From NCBI GenBank assembly GCA_937871985.1, contig CALMPB010000166.1:1-5210 (forward strand): a stretch of 5,210 bases of DNA. Reading direction: 5' to 3'. Each line of letters opens with the position of its first letter. Within the stretch, counting starts at the first letter, position 1. Below, piece by piece: positions 1 to 5,008 of the stretch. Source of the stretch: an uncultured Burkholderiaceae bacterium. GTDB lineage: Bacteria > Pseudomonadota > Gammaproteobacteria > Burkholderiales > Burkholderiaceae. The notes below the pieces were generated by a model. It saw only the letters and a list, made by a program, of their open reading frames with translations. It was not told where the DNA came from and searched no databases. The translations under genes were made by a program, and so were the position numbers.

Positions 1-928
1 TGCAAGGATAGAGCTTGTCGGCATCGACAAACTGAAGCGCCTTGCGCAGGGTGTCGGCAACTTCCTCGGGCGTCTCGATGGTGTTGGTTGCCACATCAAT
101 GGCGCCCACCATCACTTTCTTGCCGCGGATGAGTTCGATCAGGTCCATCGGAACGCGCGAGTTCTGGCATTCCAGCGAAACGATATCGATGCTGGATTTC
201 TGCAGCTTGGGGAATGCCTCTTCGTATTGGCGCCACTCCGATCCCAGCGTCTTTTTCCAATCCGTATTGGCTTTGATGCCGTAGCCGTAGCAGATGTGGA
301 CCGCGGTTTCGCACTTGAGCCCTTCAATGGCCCGTTCCAGCGTGGCAACGCCCCAATCATTCACCTCGTCAAAGAACACGTTGAAGGCGGGTTCGTCAAA
401 CTGGATGATGTCGACGCCGGCGGCTTCCAGCTCCTTGGCTTCCTGGTTGAGGATCTTGGCGAATTCCCAGGCCAGTTTTTCGCGGCTTTGGTAGTGGCTG
501 TCGTAGAGCGTATCGATCATCGTCATGGGGCCAGGCAAGGCCCACTTGATCGGCTGTTTGGTCTGCTGGCGCAGGAACTTGGCATCCTCGACAAACACGG
601 GCTTGCGGCGAGCCACGGCGCCCACGACGGTCGGCACGCTCGCATCATAGCGATCGCGAATCCTGACGGTCTTGCGGTTCTCGAAATCCACGCCGTCCAG
701 GTGTTCGATGAACGTCGTCACGAAATGCTGGCGGGTCTGTTCGCCATCGCTGACGATATCGATACCGGCGTGCTGCTGTTCCTGCAGCGACAGGCGCAGG
801 GCATCGTGCTTGCCCTCGGCCAGGCCCTCATCCTGCAATTTCCAGGGCGACCAGAGTTTCTCGGGTTCAGCAAGCCAGGAGGGTTTGGGCAGGCTGCCGG
901 CGGTCGAGGTGGGGAGCAGTTTCTTCAC
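1..928 (-). CDS. mesD: MesD, folate-independent methionine synthase (MetE-core type), 3' end cut by window
   Basis: Predicted cytosolic enzyme that methylates homocysteine to methionine. Visible are 309 residues resembling only the C-terminal catalytic half of cobalamin-independent methionine synthase MetE; the N-terminal MetE domain is absent. Seen: an N-terminal TSTAGSLPKP segment (8-16), an IIQFDEPAF motif (174-182) matching the MetE substrate-binding DEPA motif, His211 and Cys213 in AVHICYGYG, and Glu253 in IVSLECQNS. These match three of the four MetE zinc ligands; the last Cys should lie in the roughly 30 residues beyond position 1. Established: short MetE-like proteins encoded beside DUF1852 form the MesD family, which needs MesX and oxygen. 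To my knowledge the methyl donor is not firmly settled. The GTG start at 928 is chosen because AAGG (937-940) sits 8 bases upstream and because MKKLLPTSTAGS fits the family N-terminus. It lies 26 bases after mesX, so the two are probably one operon. Family call is confident; activity is inferred from context. Confidence 0.9.
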   Translation of the reverse strand, partial: MKKLLPTSTAGSLPKPSWLAEPEKLWSPWKLQDEGLAEGKHDALRLSLQEQQHAGIDIVSDGEQTRQHFVTTFIEHLDGVDFENRKTVRIRDRYDASVPTVVGAVARRKPVFVEDAKFLRQQTKQPIKWALPGPMTMIDTLYDSHYQSREKLAWEFAKILNQEAKELEAAGVDIIQFDEPAFNVFFDEVNDWGVATLERAIEGLKCETAVHICYGYGIKANTDWKKTLGSEWRQYEEAFPKLQKSSIDIVSLECQNSRVPMDLIELIRGKKVMVGAIDVATNTIETPEEVADTLRKALQFVDADKLYPC

Positions 929-936
929 AATAAATG

Positions 937-940
937 CCTT
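937..940 (-). promoter_or_regulatory. Ribosome binding site of mesD (decides GTG start)
   Basis: AAGG on the minus strand, 8 bases before the GTG at 928-926, inside the 26-base mesX-mesD gap. No ATG is available near the family N-terminus, so this site supports GTG as the start. Confidence 0.6.
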
Positions 941-954
941 GGTGTTTTGATTGG

Positions 955-1938
955 TCAAAGAGCGTAGTTGGCGGACCACTGCTCAAGAATCGCCTGGTAT
1001 GGTTTGATGAAGTGTTCCTCGACAAACCGTCCCTGCTCGATAGCCAGCTGGCTGCGTTCCTCTCGATCGTAGACAATCCGGGTCAACGAATAATCCTGGT
1101 GCTTCAAGCTGGGCTGGTAGGACTTTCCCGCCGCGGAATTCGCGTTGTAGATCTCCGGCCGGTAGATCTTCTGGAAGGTGTCCATCGTGCTGATGGTGCT
1201 GATGAGCTCAAGATTGGTGTAATCGCTCAGCAAGTCGCCGGAAAAATAGAAGGCCAACGGCGCGGCGCTGTTCGGCGGCATGAAGTAGCGAACCTTCATT
1301 CCCATTTTCTTGAAGTATTCGTCGGTCAGGGAATATTCATCTTGCTGGTATTCAACGCCCAATACGGGGTGCTGGTTTTCAGTCCGATGATAGGTCTTGC
1401 TGCTCGACACGCTCAGGCAGATAACGGGCGGCTTGCTGAAGTTTTCCTTGTAAGTGCTTGAATTCACGAAGCACTTGAACAGCTTCCCATGCAGGTCGCC
1501 AAAATTCTCAGGCGTGCTGAATCCGGGCTGATTCCTGGTGTGTTCCAGCAGCAGCACGCTGAAGTCATAGTCCCGCACGTAGGAGGAAAAATTATTCCCC
1601 ACGATGCCTTCGATGCGCTCGTTGGTTTTGCGATCGAGAATGCTCGTCTTCAAGACTTCAATCAAAGGGAGGGCATTGCCGCCGCTTGCGCCGTCTATGC
1701 TCATCTCGACCGAAATGATCTCGAGATTGACGGTATAGCGGTCGCCTTTGGGATTGTCCCAATGCGCCAAGGCATTGAAACGGTTGTCAATCATCTTGAG
1801 GGTGTTGCGCAGGTTCTCCTGGCGACTCGTTCCCCTCGCGAGATTGGCAAAGTTGGTGGTGATCCGCGTATTGTCTGAAGGACGGTAGTCCTCATCGAAA
1901 CAAATGCTCTTGATGGCAAATGTGAACTCTTTACTCAT
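955..1938 (-). CDS. mesX: MesX, DUF1852 protein, partner of MesD methionine synthase
   Basis: Complete gene for 327 residues, recognised as a DUF1852 protein by its overall sequence (start MSKEFTFAIKSICFDED, end LEQWSANYAL) and by its position directly before a MetE-core gene. DUF1852 proteins are the obligate partner, named MesX, of MesD in folate-independent methionine synthesis. Their biochemical role is not settled as far as I know; the oxygen requirement of the pair suggests an oxidative step that supplies the methyl group, which is inference. There is no signal peptide, membrane segment or familiar catalytic motif; the protein is soluble-looking, rich in Asn, Tyr and Ser, with charged N- and C-terminal ends. 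The ATG at 1938 is the only sensible start, although its upstream region has only a weak AGGG about 12 bases away. Stop is TGA at 955-957. It is the first gene of the probable mesXD operon, and a MetR-type operator lies about 147 bases upstream. GC content is lower than in the cyclase gene further right. Confidence 0.9.
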   Translation of the reverse strand: MSKEFTFAIKSICFDEDYRPSDNTRITTNFANLARGTSRQENLRNTLKMIDNRFNALAHWDNPKGDRYTVNLEIISVEMSIDGASGGNALPLIEVLKTSILDRKTNERIEGIVGNNFSSYVRDYDFSVLLLEHTRNQPGFSTPENFGDLHGKLFKCFVNSSTYKENFSKPPVICLSVSSSKTYHRTENQHPVLGVEYQQDEYSLTDEYFKKMGMKVRYFMPPNSAAPLAFYFSGDLLSDYTNLELISTISTMDTFQKIYRPEIYNANSAAGKSYQPSLKHQDYSLTRIVYDREERSQLAIEQGRFVEEHFIKPYQAILEQWSANYAL

Positions 1939-2056
1939 GGTGATCTGCTGCCCTAATTCCCGAAATAAAACCCGCGTCTGTTTCTTGCTTTTTTCAGTGC
2001 TGCTCTTTTTCTTGTTCTATCCAGCAGCCTTGGCATTGGCGGTACAGGGGGCGTAG

Positions 2057-2062
2057 TTTATG
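2057..2062 (-). promoter_or_regulatory. Candidate -10 element of mesXD promoter
   Basis: CATAAA on the minus strand resembles a sigma-70 -10 element, but no good -35 lies 16-18 bases upstream, where the sequence is ACTTTT-like. A poor -35 fits a promoter that depends on an activator bound at 2085-2097. It predicts a leader of about 110 bases before mesX. Weak evidence on its own. Confidence 0.3.
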
Positions 2063-2084
2063 TTGGGTCATCCATGAATAAAAG

Positions 2085-2097
2085 TGAATTGATTTCA
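2085..2097 (-). promoter_or_regulatory. MetR operator upstream of mesXD
   Basis: The site TGAATTGATTTCA is a perfect match to the known MetR consensus TGAA-N5-TTCA. It lies 147 bases before the mesX start in the only gene-free region upstream, next to a metR gene. If the -10 at 2057-2062 is right, the operator is centred near -41, a usual place for LysR-type activation. Single TGAA/TTCA half-sites lie nearby (2075-2078, 2111-2114, 2115-2118), which could provide a weak second site as seen at enterobacterial met promoters. The motif match is seen; regulation of mesXD by it is inferred. Confidence 0.75.
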
Positions 2098-2201
2098 TAA
2101 AACCATTAGCTTCATTCATGAGGGAGCTGCGCGGCGGATCTGGCTGCGCGCTTGGCCCTGTGCGCTTGCCGTCCTTTCTCCGGTGACGGCGGCAGCACTC
2201 A

Positions 2202-2220
2202 GCCAGGCAGCGAGCCTGGC
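2202..2220. repeat. Perfect 7-bp inverted repeat (hairpin) between metR and mesX
   Basis: GCCAGGC (2202-2208), loop AGCGA, GCCTGGC (2214-2220) form a strong hairpin about 60 bases after the metR stop. No T-run follows on either strand, so it is not a classical intrinsic terminator. It could stabilise or end the metR transcript, or be incidental in GC-rich DNA. Confidence 0.4.
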
Positions 2221-2269
2221 GGGGCAGGGTTCTGCTGACGGGATCAGGATTGGAGTGCGGCGCCGCTGT

Positions 2270-2294
2270 CGCCGCGTGGCATCACGCCGCGGCG
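2270..2294 (-). repeat. Imperfect stem-loop spanning the metR stop codon
   Basis: CGCCG-CGTG (2270-2278) pairs with CACG (2283-2286) and CGGCG (2290-2294) around a GCAT/ATGC loop, with a 3-base bulge at 2287-2289. The metR stop codon lies at the loop edge. There is no following T-tract. It may act as a 3'-end structure, but this is weakly supported. Confidence 0.25.
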
Positions 2295-3172
2295 GGCCTT
2301 TTCGCTTGCTCGATAAATGCGCGCATGTAGTCGATGCCGACGTCCGCCTCGCGAGCGCCCAGGAAGATGTGTTTGGCAATGCCTTTCTTGCCCAGCCGGA
2401 CGGGCACCACATTCATCGTGTCCGCGTACTCCAGCACCAGCCAGCGCGGCAACGCCGCCACCCCGCGGCCGCTGGCGACCATCTGCATCATGATGTCCGT
2501 GGTTTCGATGGCCTTGTGGCGCTTGGGCGTGATGCCGGCCGGCGTCAGGAACATGTTGTAGATGTCGAGCCTGTCGACCGGCACCGGATAGGCCACCAGC
2601 ACTTCGTTGCCGAGCTGCTTGGGGGTGACGTACTCCTCCTTGGCAAGCGGGTGGTTGCCGGCGACGACCAGCACTTGCTCGTAGTCGAACACCGGCTCGA
2701 ACACGAGGCCGGGCTTATTCAGCGGGTCGGGCGTGACCAGCAGGTCGATTTCGTAGCCGAACAGCGCCCCGATGCCCCCGAACTGGAATTTCTGCTTCAC
2801 ATCCACGTCCACGTCCGGCCAGGCCGCCAGATAGGGGGACACGATCTTCAGCAGCCACTGGTAGCAGGGATGGCATTCCATGCCGATGCGCAGCGACCCG
2901 CGCTCTCCCTGGGCGAACTGGCGCAGACGCTCTTCGGCCAGGTTCAGCTGCGGCAACACCCGGTTGGCCACCGCCAACAGGTATTGACCGGCTTGCGTGA
3001 GTCTCAGGCTGCGGCCTTCGCGCAGCCAGATGTCGGTGCCCAGTTGCTGCTCCAGCTTCTTCATGCTGTGGCTGAGGGCCGACTGCGTCACGTGCAGGAC
3101 GCCCGCGGCCGCAGTCAGCGAGCCCTGTTTTTCCACTTCCTGCACGATGGATAAATGAATGCGGTCAAGCAT
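2282..3172 (-). CDS. metR: MetR, LysR-family regulator of methionine biosynthesis
   Basis: Cytosolic DNA-binding regulator of 296 residues. In enterobacteria MetR uses homocysteine as coinducer and activates metE and related genes. Seen: an N-terminal winged helix-turn-helix (about 17-46, GSLTAAAGVLHVTQSALSHS) of the LysR type, and a substrate domain from about 90. Marks specific to MetR rather than LysR proteins in general are ECHPCYQWL (99-107; E. coli has ECHSCIQWL), GLVFEPVFDYE (155-165), VPVDRLDIYNMFLTPAGITP (197-216) and MVASGRGVAALPRWLV (231-246). The length is slightly below E. coli MetR (about 317), the difference being a shorter C-terminus. The ATG at 3172 is chosen because MLDRIHL aligns with the MetR N-terminus; the frame opens further to a TTG at 3211, but those 13 residues are not MetR-like. 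No clear Shine-Dalgarno precedes the start. The gene lies upstream of mesXD in the same direction, and MetR-type sites precede both units. Confidence 0.92.
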   Translation of the reverse strand: MLDRIHLSIVQEVEKQGSLTAAAGVLHVTQSALSHSMKKLEQQLGTDIWLREGRSLRLTQAGQYLLAVANRVLPQLNLAEERLRQFAQGERGSLRIGMECHPCYQWLLKIVSPYLAAWPDVDVDVKQKFQFGGIGALFGYEIDLLVTPDPLNKPGLVFEPVFDYEQVLVVAGNHPLAKEEYVTPKQLGNEVLVAYPVPVDRLDIYNMFLTPAGITPKRHKAIETTDIMMQMVASGRGVAALPRWLVLEYADTMNVVPVRLGKKGIAKHIFLGAREADVGIDYMRAFIEQAKRPAAA

Positions 3173-3178
3173 GATCAA

Positions 3179-3191
3179 TGAGTGAAATTCA
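3179..3191 (-). promoter_or_regulatory. Near-consensus MetR box at the metR start (autoregulation)
   Basis: TGAGTGAAATTCA on the plus strand matches TGAA-N5-TTCA with one mismatch (7 of 8 fixed positions). It ends 7 bases before the metR ATG and lies just downstream of the predicted transcription start. That position suits repression of metR by its own product, as known for enterobacterial metR. The match is seen; function is inferred. Confidence 0.5.
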
Positions 3192-3192
3192 T

Positions 3193-3214
3193 AATTTGTT
3201 CTGATAAACAAATT
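3193..3214. repeat. Perfect AT-rich dyad over the metR -10 region
   Basis: AATTTGTT (3193-3200) and AACAAATT (3207-3214) are perfect 8-bp inverted repeats around CTGATA. The spacer is exactly the proposed -10 hexamer (read as TATCAG on the minus strand). The sequence is unlike the MetR consensus, so it may be the site of another regulator. It is too weak, and too close to the cyclase stop, to be a convincing terminator. Confidence 0.4.
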
Positions 3215-3229
3215 TTAATTCACTGTCAT
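3201..3229 (-). promoter_or_regulatory. Candidate metR promoter
   Basis: On the minus strand ATGACA (3224-3229; 5 of 6 to TTGACA) is followed after 17 bases by TATCAG (3201-3206; 4 of 6 to TATAAT). The predicted start is near 3194, giving a leader of about 22 bases. The -35 box overlaps the stop codon of the upstream cyclase gene, so metR can have its own promoter despite the 53-base gap. Confidence 0.4.
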
Positions 3230-4434
3230 GCACAATATTTTTCCCTGCCCTCCTGGCCACCGAGCTCGGAGAGGCCGTGCACGGCGCCGCCAGGCGCCAC
3301 ACCCGAAACCGTGCAGTTCCGTCCTCGCCGCTTCGCCGCGTAGAGCAAGTCGTCTGCGCGCTTCAATGCGTTGGCGAAAGGTTCGCCCGCCTGCGCCAGG
3401 GTCACCCCCATGCTGGCCGTGAAACGCGAATTGGGAGCGTGCGGGGCCCAGCGCTGCGCCACGAAATTCGCGCGGAGCGCCTCGGCGACTGCGGTAGCGC
3501 TTTCTAGATCTGCTCCGGGCAGCAGCAGCAGGAATTCTTCTCCTCCCAGCCGGGCGGCACGAAGGTGCACGCCGGCTTCCGGCCGGAGCAGGGCGCCGAA
3601 TCGCGCCAGCACCATGTCGCCGAAGGCGTGGCCGAAGACGTCGTTAATGCGTTTGAAATTGTCGATATCGGCCATGATCACCCCGGTCGGCGTCGCGGCA
3701 TCCGGAAAGGGGCGGCTGGAAATGGAAGCGAGAAGATTATCGAGGCCTTGCCGGTTCAACAGGCCCGTCAAGGCGTCGGTATGGGCCTGGCGGCGGTACT
3801 TCTCTATGGCGTCGCAGCTCGTCGCGATGAACACCGCGAAGGTCAGGACGATGCTTCCGAGCAGCCCGGTGTATTGGATCAAGGTCCCCCAGACGGAGAC
3901 TCTCCATTCTCCCACTGCGAGAGGCGGCGTCGGGGCGGCAATATACAAGACGCATTGGCCCGTCAACACCAGCGCGATGAAGAGAAACGCGGCGGTGAGC
4001 ACCTTGTCCGACAGGGTGACCGCCTGCTTTGCAAAGGAAAGCGTGGTCCGCCAGATCACGAGCGCGCAACAGGCCTGGACGAAAAACGTCTCCAGTTTTG
4101 CGCTGGAAAACAGGACGACCGAGACGACTACCATTGCCGTCGAGGCCAGCAGGATCGCTGCATCGATGTAGCGGGGAGTCTGCCTGCGGCGCCGGCTCAG
4201 CAGCGCGCGGCAGGCCAAAATGACGCCGCCCAGGATGAAAGCGTCCTCGACGGCTTGTTTGTAAGGGGAGAGCCCGCTGGCCTGCACGAGCATCAGGGCA
4301 TAGCCGGCGCCCAGGCTGCCCAGGGCGTAGCCCCAGCGGAGCGTGTTGAAGCCGACGAAGCGCGCGGCGCATAGTCCGGTGGCGCACAACAGGATCGCCG
4401 CGGGCACAGACCATTCAAGCAAGGTTGCAGGCAT
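3226..4434 (-). CDS. Membrane-bound diguanylate cyclase (GGDEF domain, GGEEF motif)
   Basis: Inner-membrane enzyme of 402 residues predicted to join two GTP into cyclic di-GMP, a second messenger for biofilm and motility. The N-terminal half has about seven hydrophobic segments (near 7-25, 31-53, 62-78, 90-110, 117-131, 142-166, 183-207) and probably acts as the sensor. The GGDEF domain spans about 218-382: TDALTGLLNR (219-228), ADIDNFKRIND (255-265) with metal-binding Asp256 and substrate-contact Asn264 and Asp265, and GGEEF (297-301), all consistent with an active cyclase. The usual inhibitory RxxD site before GGEEF is replaced by GVHL, so product inhibition through that site is unlikely. 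The ATG at 4434 is chosen because it begins the first membrane segment (MPATLLEWSVPAAILL). The frame stays open 55 codons further to a TTG at 4599, but that stretch is not membrane-like and has no ribosome site. The ligand sensed and the target process are unknown. Confidence 0.88.
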   Translation of the reverse strand: MPATLLEWSVPAAILLCATGLCAARFVGFNTLRWGYALGSLGAGYALMLVQASGLSPYKQAVEDAFILGGVILACRALLSRRRRQTPRYIDAAILLASTAMVVVSVVLFSSAKLETFFVQACCALVIWRTTLSFAKQAVTLSDKVLTAAFLFIALVLTGQCVLYIAAPTPPLAVGEWRVSVWGTLIQYTGLLGSIVLTFAVFIATSCDAIEKYRRQAHTDALTGLLNRQGLDNLLASISSRPFPDAATPTGVIMADIDNFKRINDVFGHAFGDMVLARFGALLRPEAGVHLRAARLGGEEFLLLLPGADLESATAVAEALRANFVAQRWAPHAPNSRFTASMGVTLAQAGEPFANALKRADDLLYAAKRRGRNCTVSGVAPGGAVHGLSELGGQEGREKYCA

Positions 4435-4539
4435 AGACAGGCGAGTACATGGAACAGGAGGAGACGCAGCGGTGTTTGCCGATTCAAGAAAGCCTGCCAA
4501 GCCTGTGCGCCGTTTTGTCTGGTGTCCGGCGCCGGCCTG

Positions 4540-4580
4540 TGCGACACAGCGTGTGTTGGAAAATATTACGATGTGTCGCA
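4540..4580. repeat. Perfect 9-bp inverted repeat with 23-base spacer, operator-like
   Basis: TGCGACACA (4540-4548) and TGTGTCGCA (4572-4580) are perfect inverted copies, centred 32 bases apart, about three helical turns. The spacer contains the AT-rich AAAATATTA and a possible minus-strand -10. A third TGTGT (4552-4556) makes a smaller dyad with the left arm (ACACA-GCG-TGTGT, 4544-4556). The layout suits a dimeric regulator acting on one or both divergent promoters; the regulator is unknown. Confidence 0.4.
4563..4568 (-). promoter_or_regulatory. Possible -10 element for the cyclase gene
   Basis: TAATAT on the minus strand is the best -10-like hexamer upstream of the cyclase, lying inside the spacer of the 4540-4580 inverted repeat. 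The sequence 17 bases upstream (TGGCGA) is a poor -35, and the implied leader is long (over 120 bases). Confidence 0.22.
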
Positions 4581-4632
4581 ATGTATCGCCAGGACTCAAC
4601 CGTCAAGGAATGTCAAGCGGCGCAGGGCGGGC

Positions 4633-4669
4633 GGCCGGGAGGCGCGCCGAAGGACGCCAGGCCCCGGCC
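4633..4669. repeat. GC-rich hairpin in the divergent intergenic region
   Basis: GGCCGGG (4633-4639) pairs with CCCGGCC (4663-4669), and GGCG (4641-4644) with CGCC (4655-4658) inside it. No T-tract follows on either strand. It may lie in the lipoprotein mRNA leader or be incidental to high GC. Confidence 0.3.
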
Positions 4670-4712
4670 AAGGTCCGGCATTGCGTGTACCGTATGGGTG
4701 GAAGGCTTTGAT

Positions 4713-4746
4713 TTCCCGGCACTCCGGCCCGTGCCGCCAGCGGGAA
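4713..4746 (+). promoter_or_regulatory. Hairpin that could mask the lipoprotein ribosome binding site
   Basis: TTCCCG (4713-4718) is a perfect complement of CGGGAA (4741-4746), the only Shine-Dalgarno-like stretch before the ATG at 4754. The adjacent GCAC (4719-4722) pairs with GTGC (4731-4734) in the same fold, leaving a 6-base bulge (4735-4740). An alternative inner fold is CGGCAC/GTGCCG (4717-4722 with 4731-4736). The pairing is seen; translational control is inferred. Confidence 0.35.
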
Positions 4747-4753
4747 CCACAAC

Positions 4754-5008
4754 ATGATGAATGCTCTTGATTCAACACTGCGACCCATTCTGCTCGCCGT
4801 CGCATGCGCGTCGCTTGCTGCCTGCGCAAACAATCCGCCCCAGCGAACCGACCTGGACTATCGCAGCCGTCCTCCGTCCACCGGACAGGAGGCGCCCGCC
4901 GCTCCCGGTTCCTCGGATCAGCGCCTGACCATACAGTCAGGCGAGGGGGAAAGGCTGAATCTGCCCTGGTTCGTGCGGGATACGCAGGAGTGGATCAACA
5001 ACAACTGA
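4754..5008 (+). CDS. Small lipoprotein of unknown function
   Basis: An 84-residue predicted lipoprotein. Residues 1-23 form a type II signal peptide: a short n-region with Arg10, a hydrophobic stretch PILLAVACASLAA, and the lipobox L21-A22-A23-C24. Cleavage before Cys24 leaves a mature protein of 61 residues. The residue after the Cys is Ala, not Asp, so the Lol sorting rule predicts the outer membrane. The mature part starts with a Pro/Ser/Gly-rich linker (about 27-54), probably disordered, and ends in a more conserved-looking segment LNLPWFVRDTQEWINNN (68-84). I recognise no known domain. Two ATG codons open the frame; the first at 4754 is used, with GGGAA about 8 bases upstream. The gene is read away from the cyclase gene. 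Its last 14 bases overlap the end of the converging oxidoreductase gene. The signal peptide and lipobox make it a real gene despite its size. Confidence 0.8.
   Translation: MMNALDSTLRPILLAVACASLAACANNPPQRTDLDYRSRPPSTGQEAPAAPGSSDQRLTIQSGEGERLNLPWFVRDTQEWINNN

Larger units (their letters stand above)
1939..2281 (-). other. Gene-free region between metR and mesX: mesX leader and promoter region
   Basis: This 343-base stretch between two minus-strand genes has no convincing ORF on either strand. The part nearest mesX (1939-2100) is AT-richer and holds a purine-rich leader on the minus strand, a candidate -10 element and the MetR operator. The part nearest metR (2101-2281) is GC-rich and contains two stem-loops without T-tracts. 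No riboswitch of a class I recognise (such as SAM-I or SAM-II) is evident. Confidence 0.7.
4435..4753. other. Divergent intergenic region between cyclase and lipoprotein genes
   Basis: This 319-base stretch separates divergently read genes and must hold promoters for both. Seen: a 9-bp inverted repeat at 4540-4580 around an AT-rich core, a GC-rich hairpin at 4633-4669 and a hairpin next to the lipoprotein start at 4713-4746. On the minus strand TAATAT (4563-4568) is a possible -10 for the cyclase gene but lacks a good -35. I see no convincing small gene or RNA gene. Confidence 0.55.

Noticed and set aside
227..967. Long plus-strand ORF (246 codons) opposite mesD
   Set aside because: It is antisense to a gene with clear MetE-core motifs. 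Its translation has no recognisable domain and arises from the codon bias of the true gene.
934..1461. Plus-strand ORF (175 codons) opposite mesX
   Set aside because: It lies antisense to the DUF1852 gene and shows no family features or ribosome site.
1939..2100. SAM-sensing riboswitch before mesX
   Set aside because: The leader has no recognisable SAM-I or SAM-II core. The MetR box explains methionine control better.
2202..2220. Intrinsic terminator for metR
   Set aside because: The hairpin is strong but no T-tract follows on either strand, so only a stem-loop is reported.
2116..2412. Minus-strand ORF of 98 codons across the metR 3' end
   Set aside because: Most of it overlaps metR in another frame, and it is low-complexity Arg/Ala-rich without a ribosome site.
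2183..3154. Long plus-strand ORF (323 codons) opposite metR
   Set aside because: It is rich in His, Gln, Arg and Ala as expected for an antisense frame of a GC-rich gene, while the minus strand gives a convincing MetR.
3371..4374. Two overlapping plus-strand ORFs opposite the cyclase gene
   Set aside because: Both are antisense frames; the minus-strand frame carries membrane helices and all GGDEF motifs.
4596..4833. Minus-strand ORFs of 76-77 codons over the lipoprotein start
   Set aside because: They are antisense to the signal-peptide region, Arg-rich, and show no family features.
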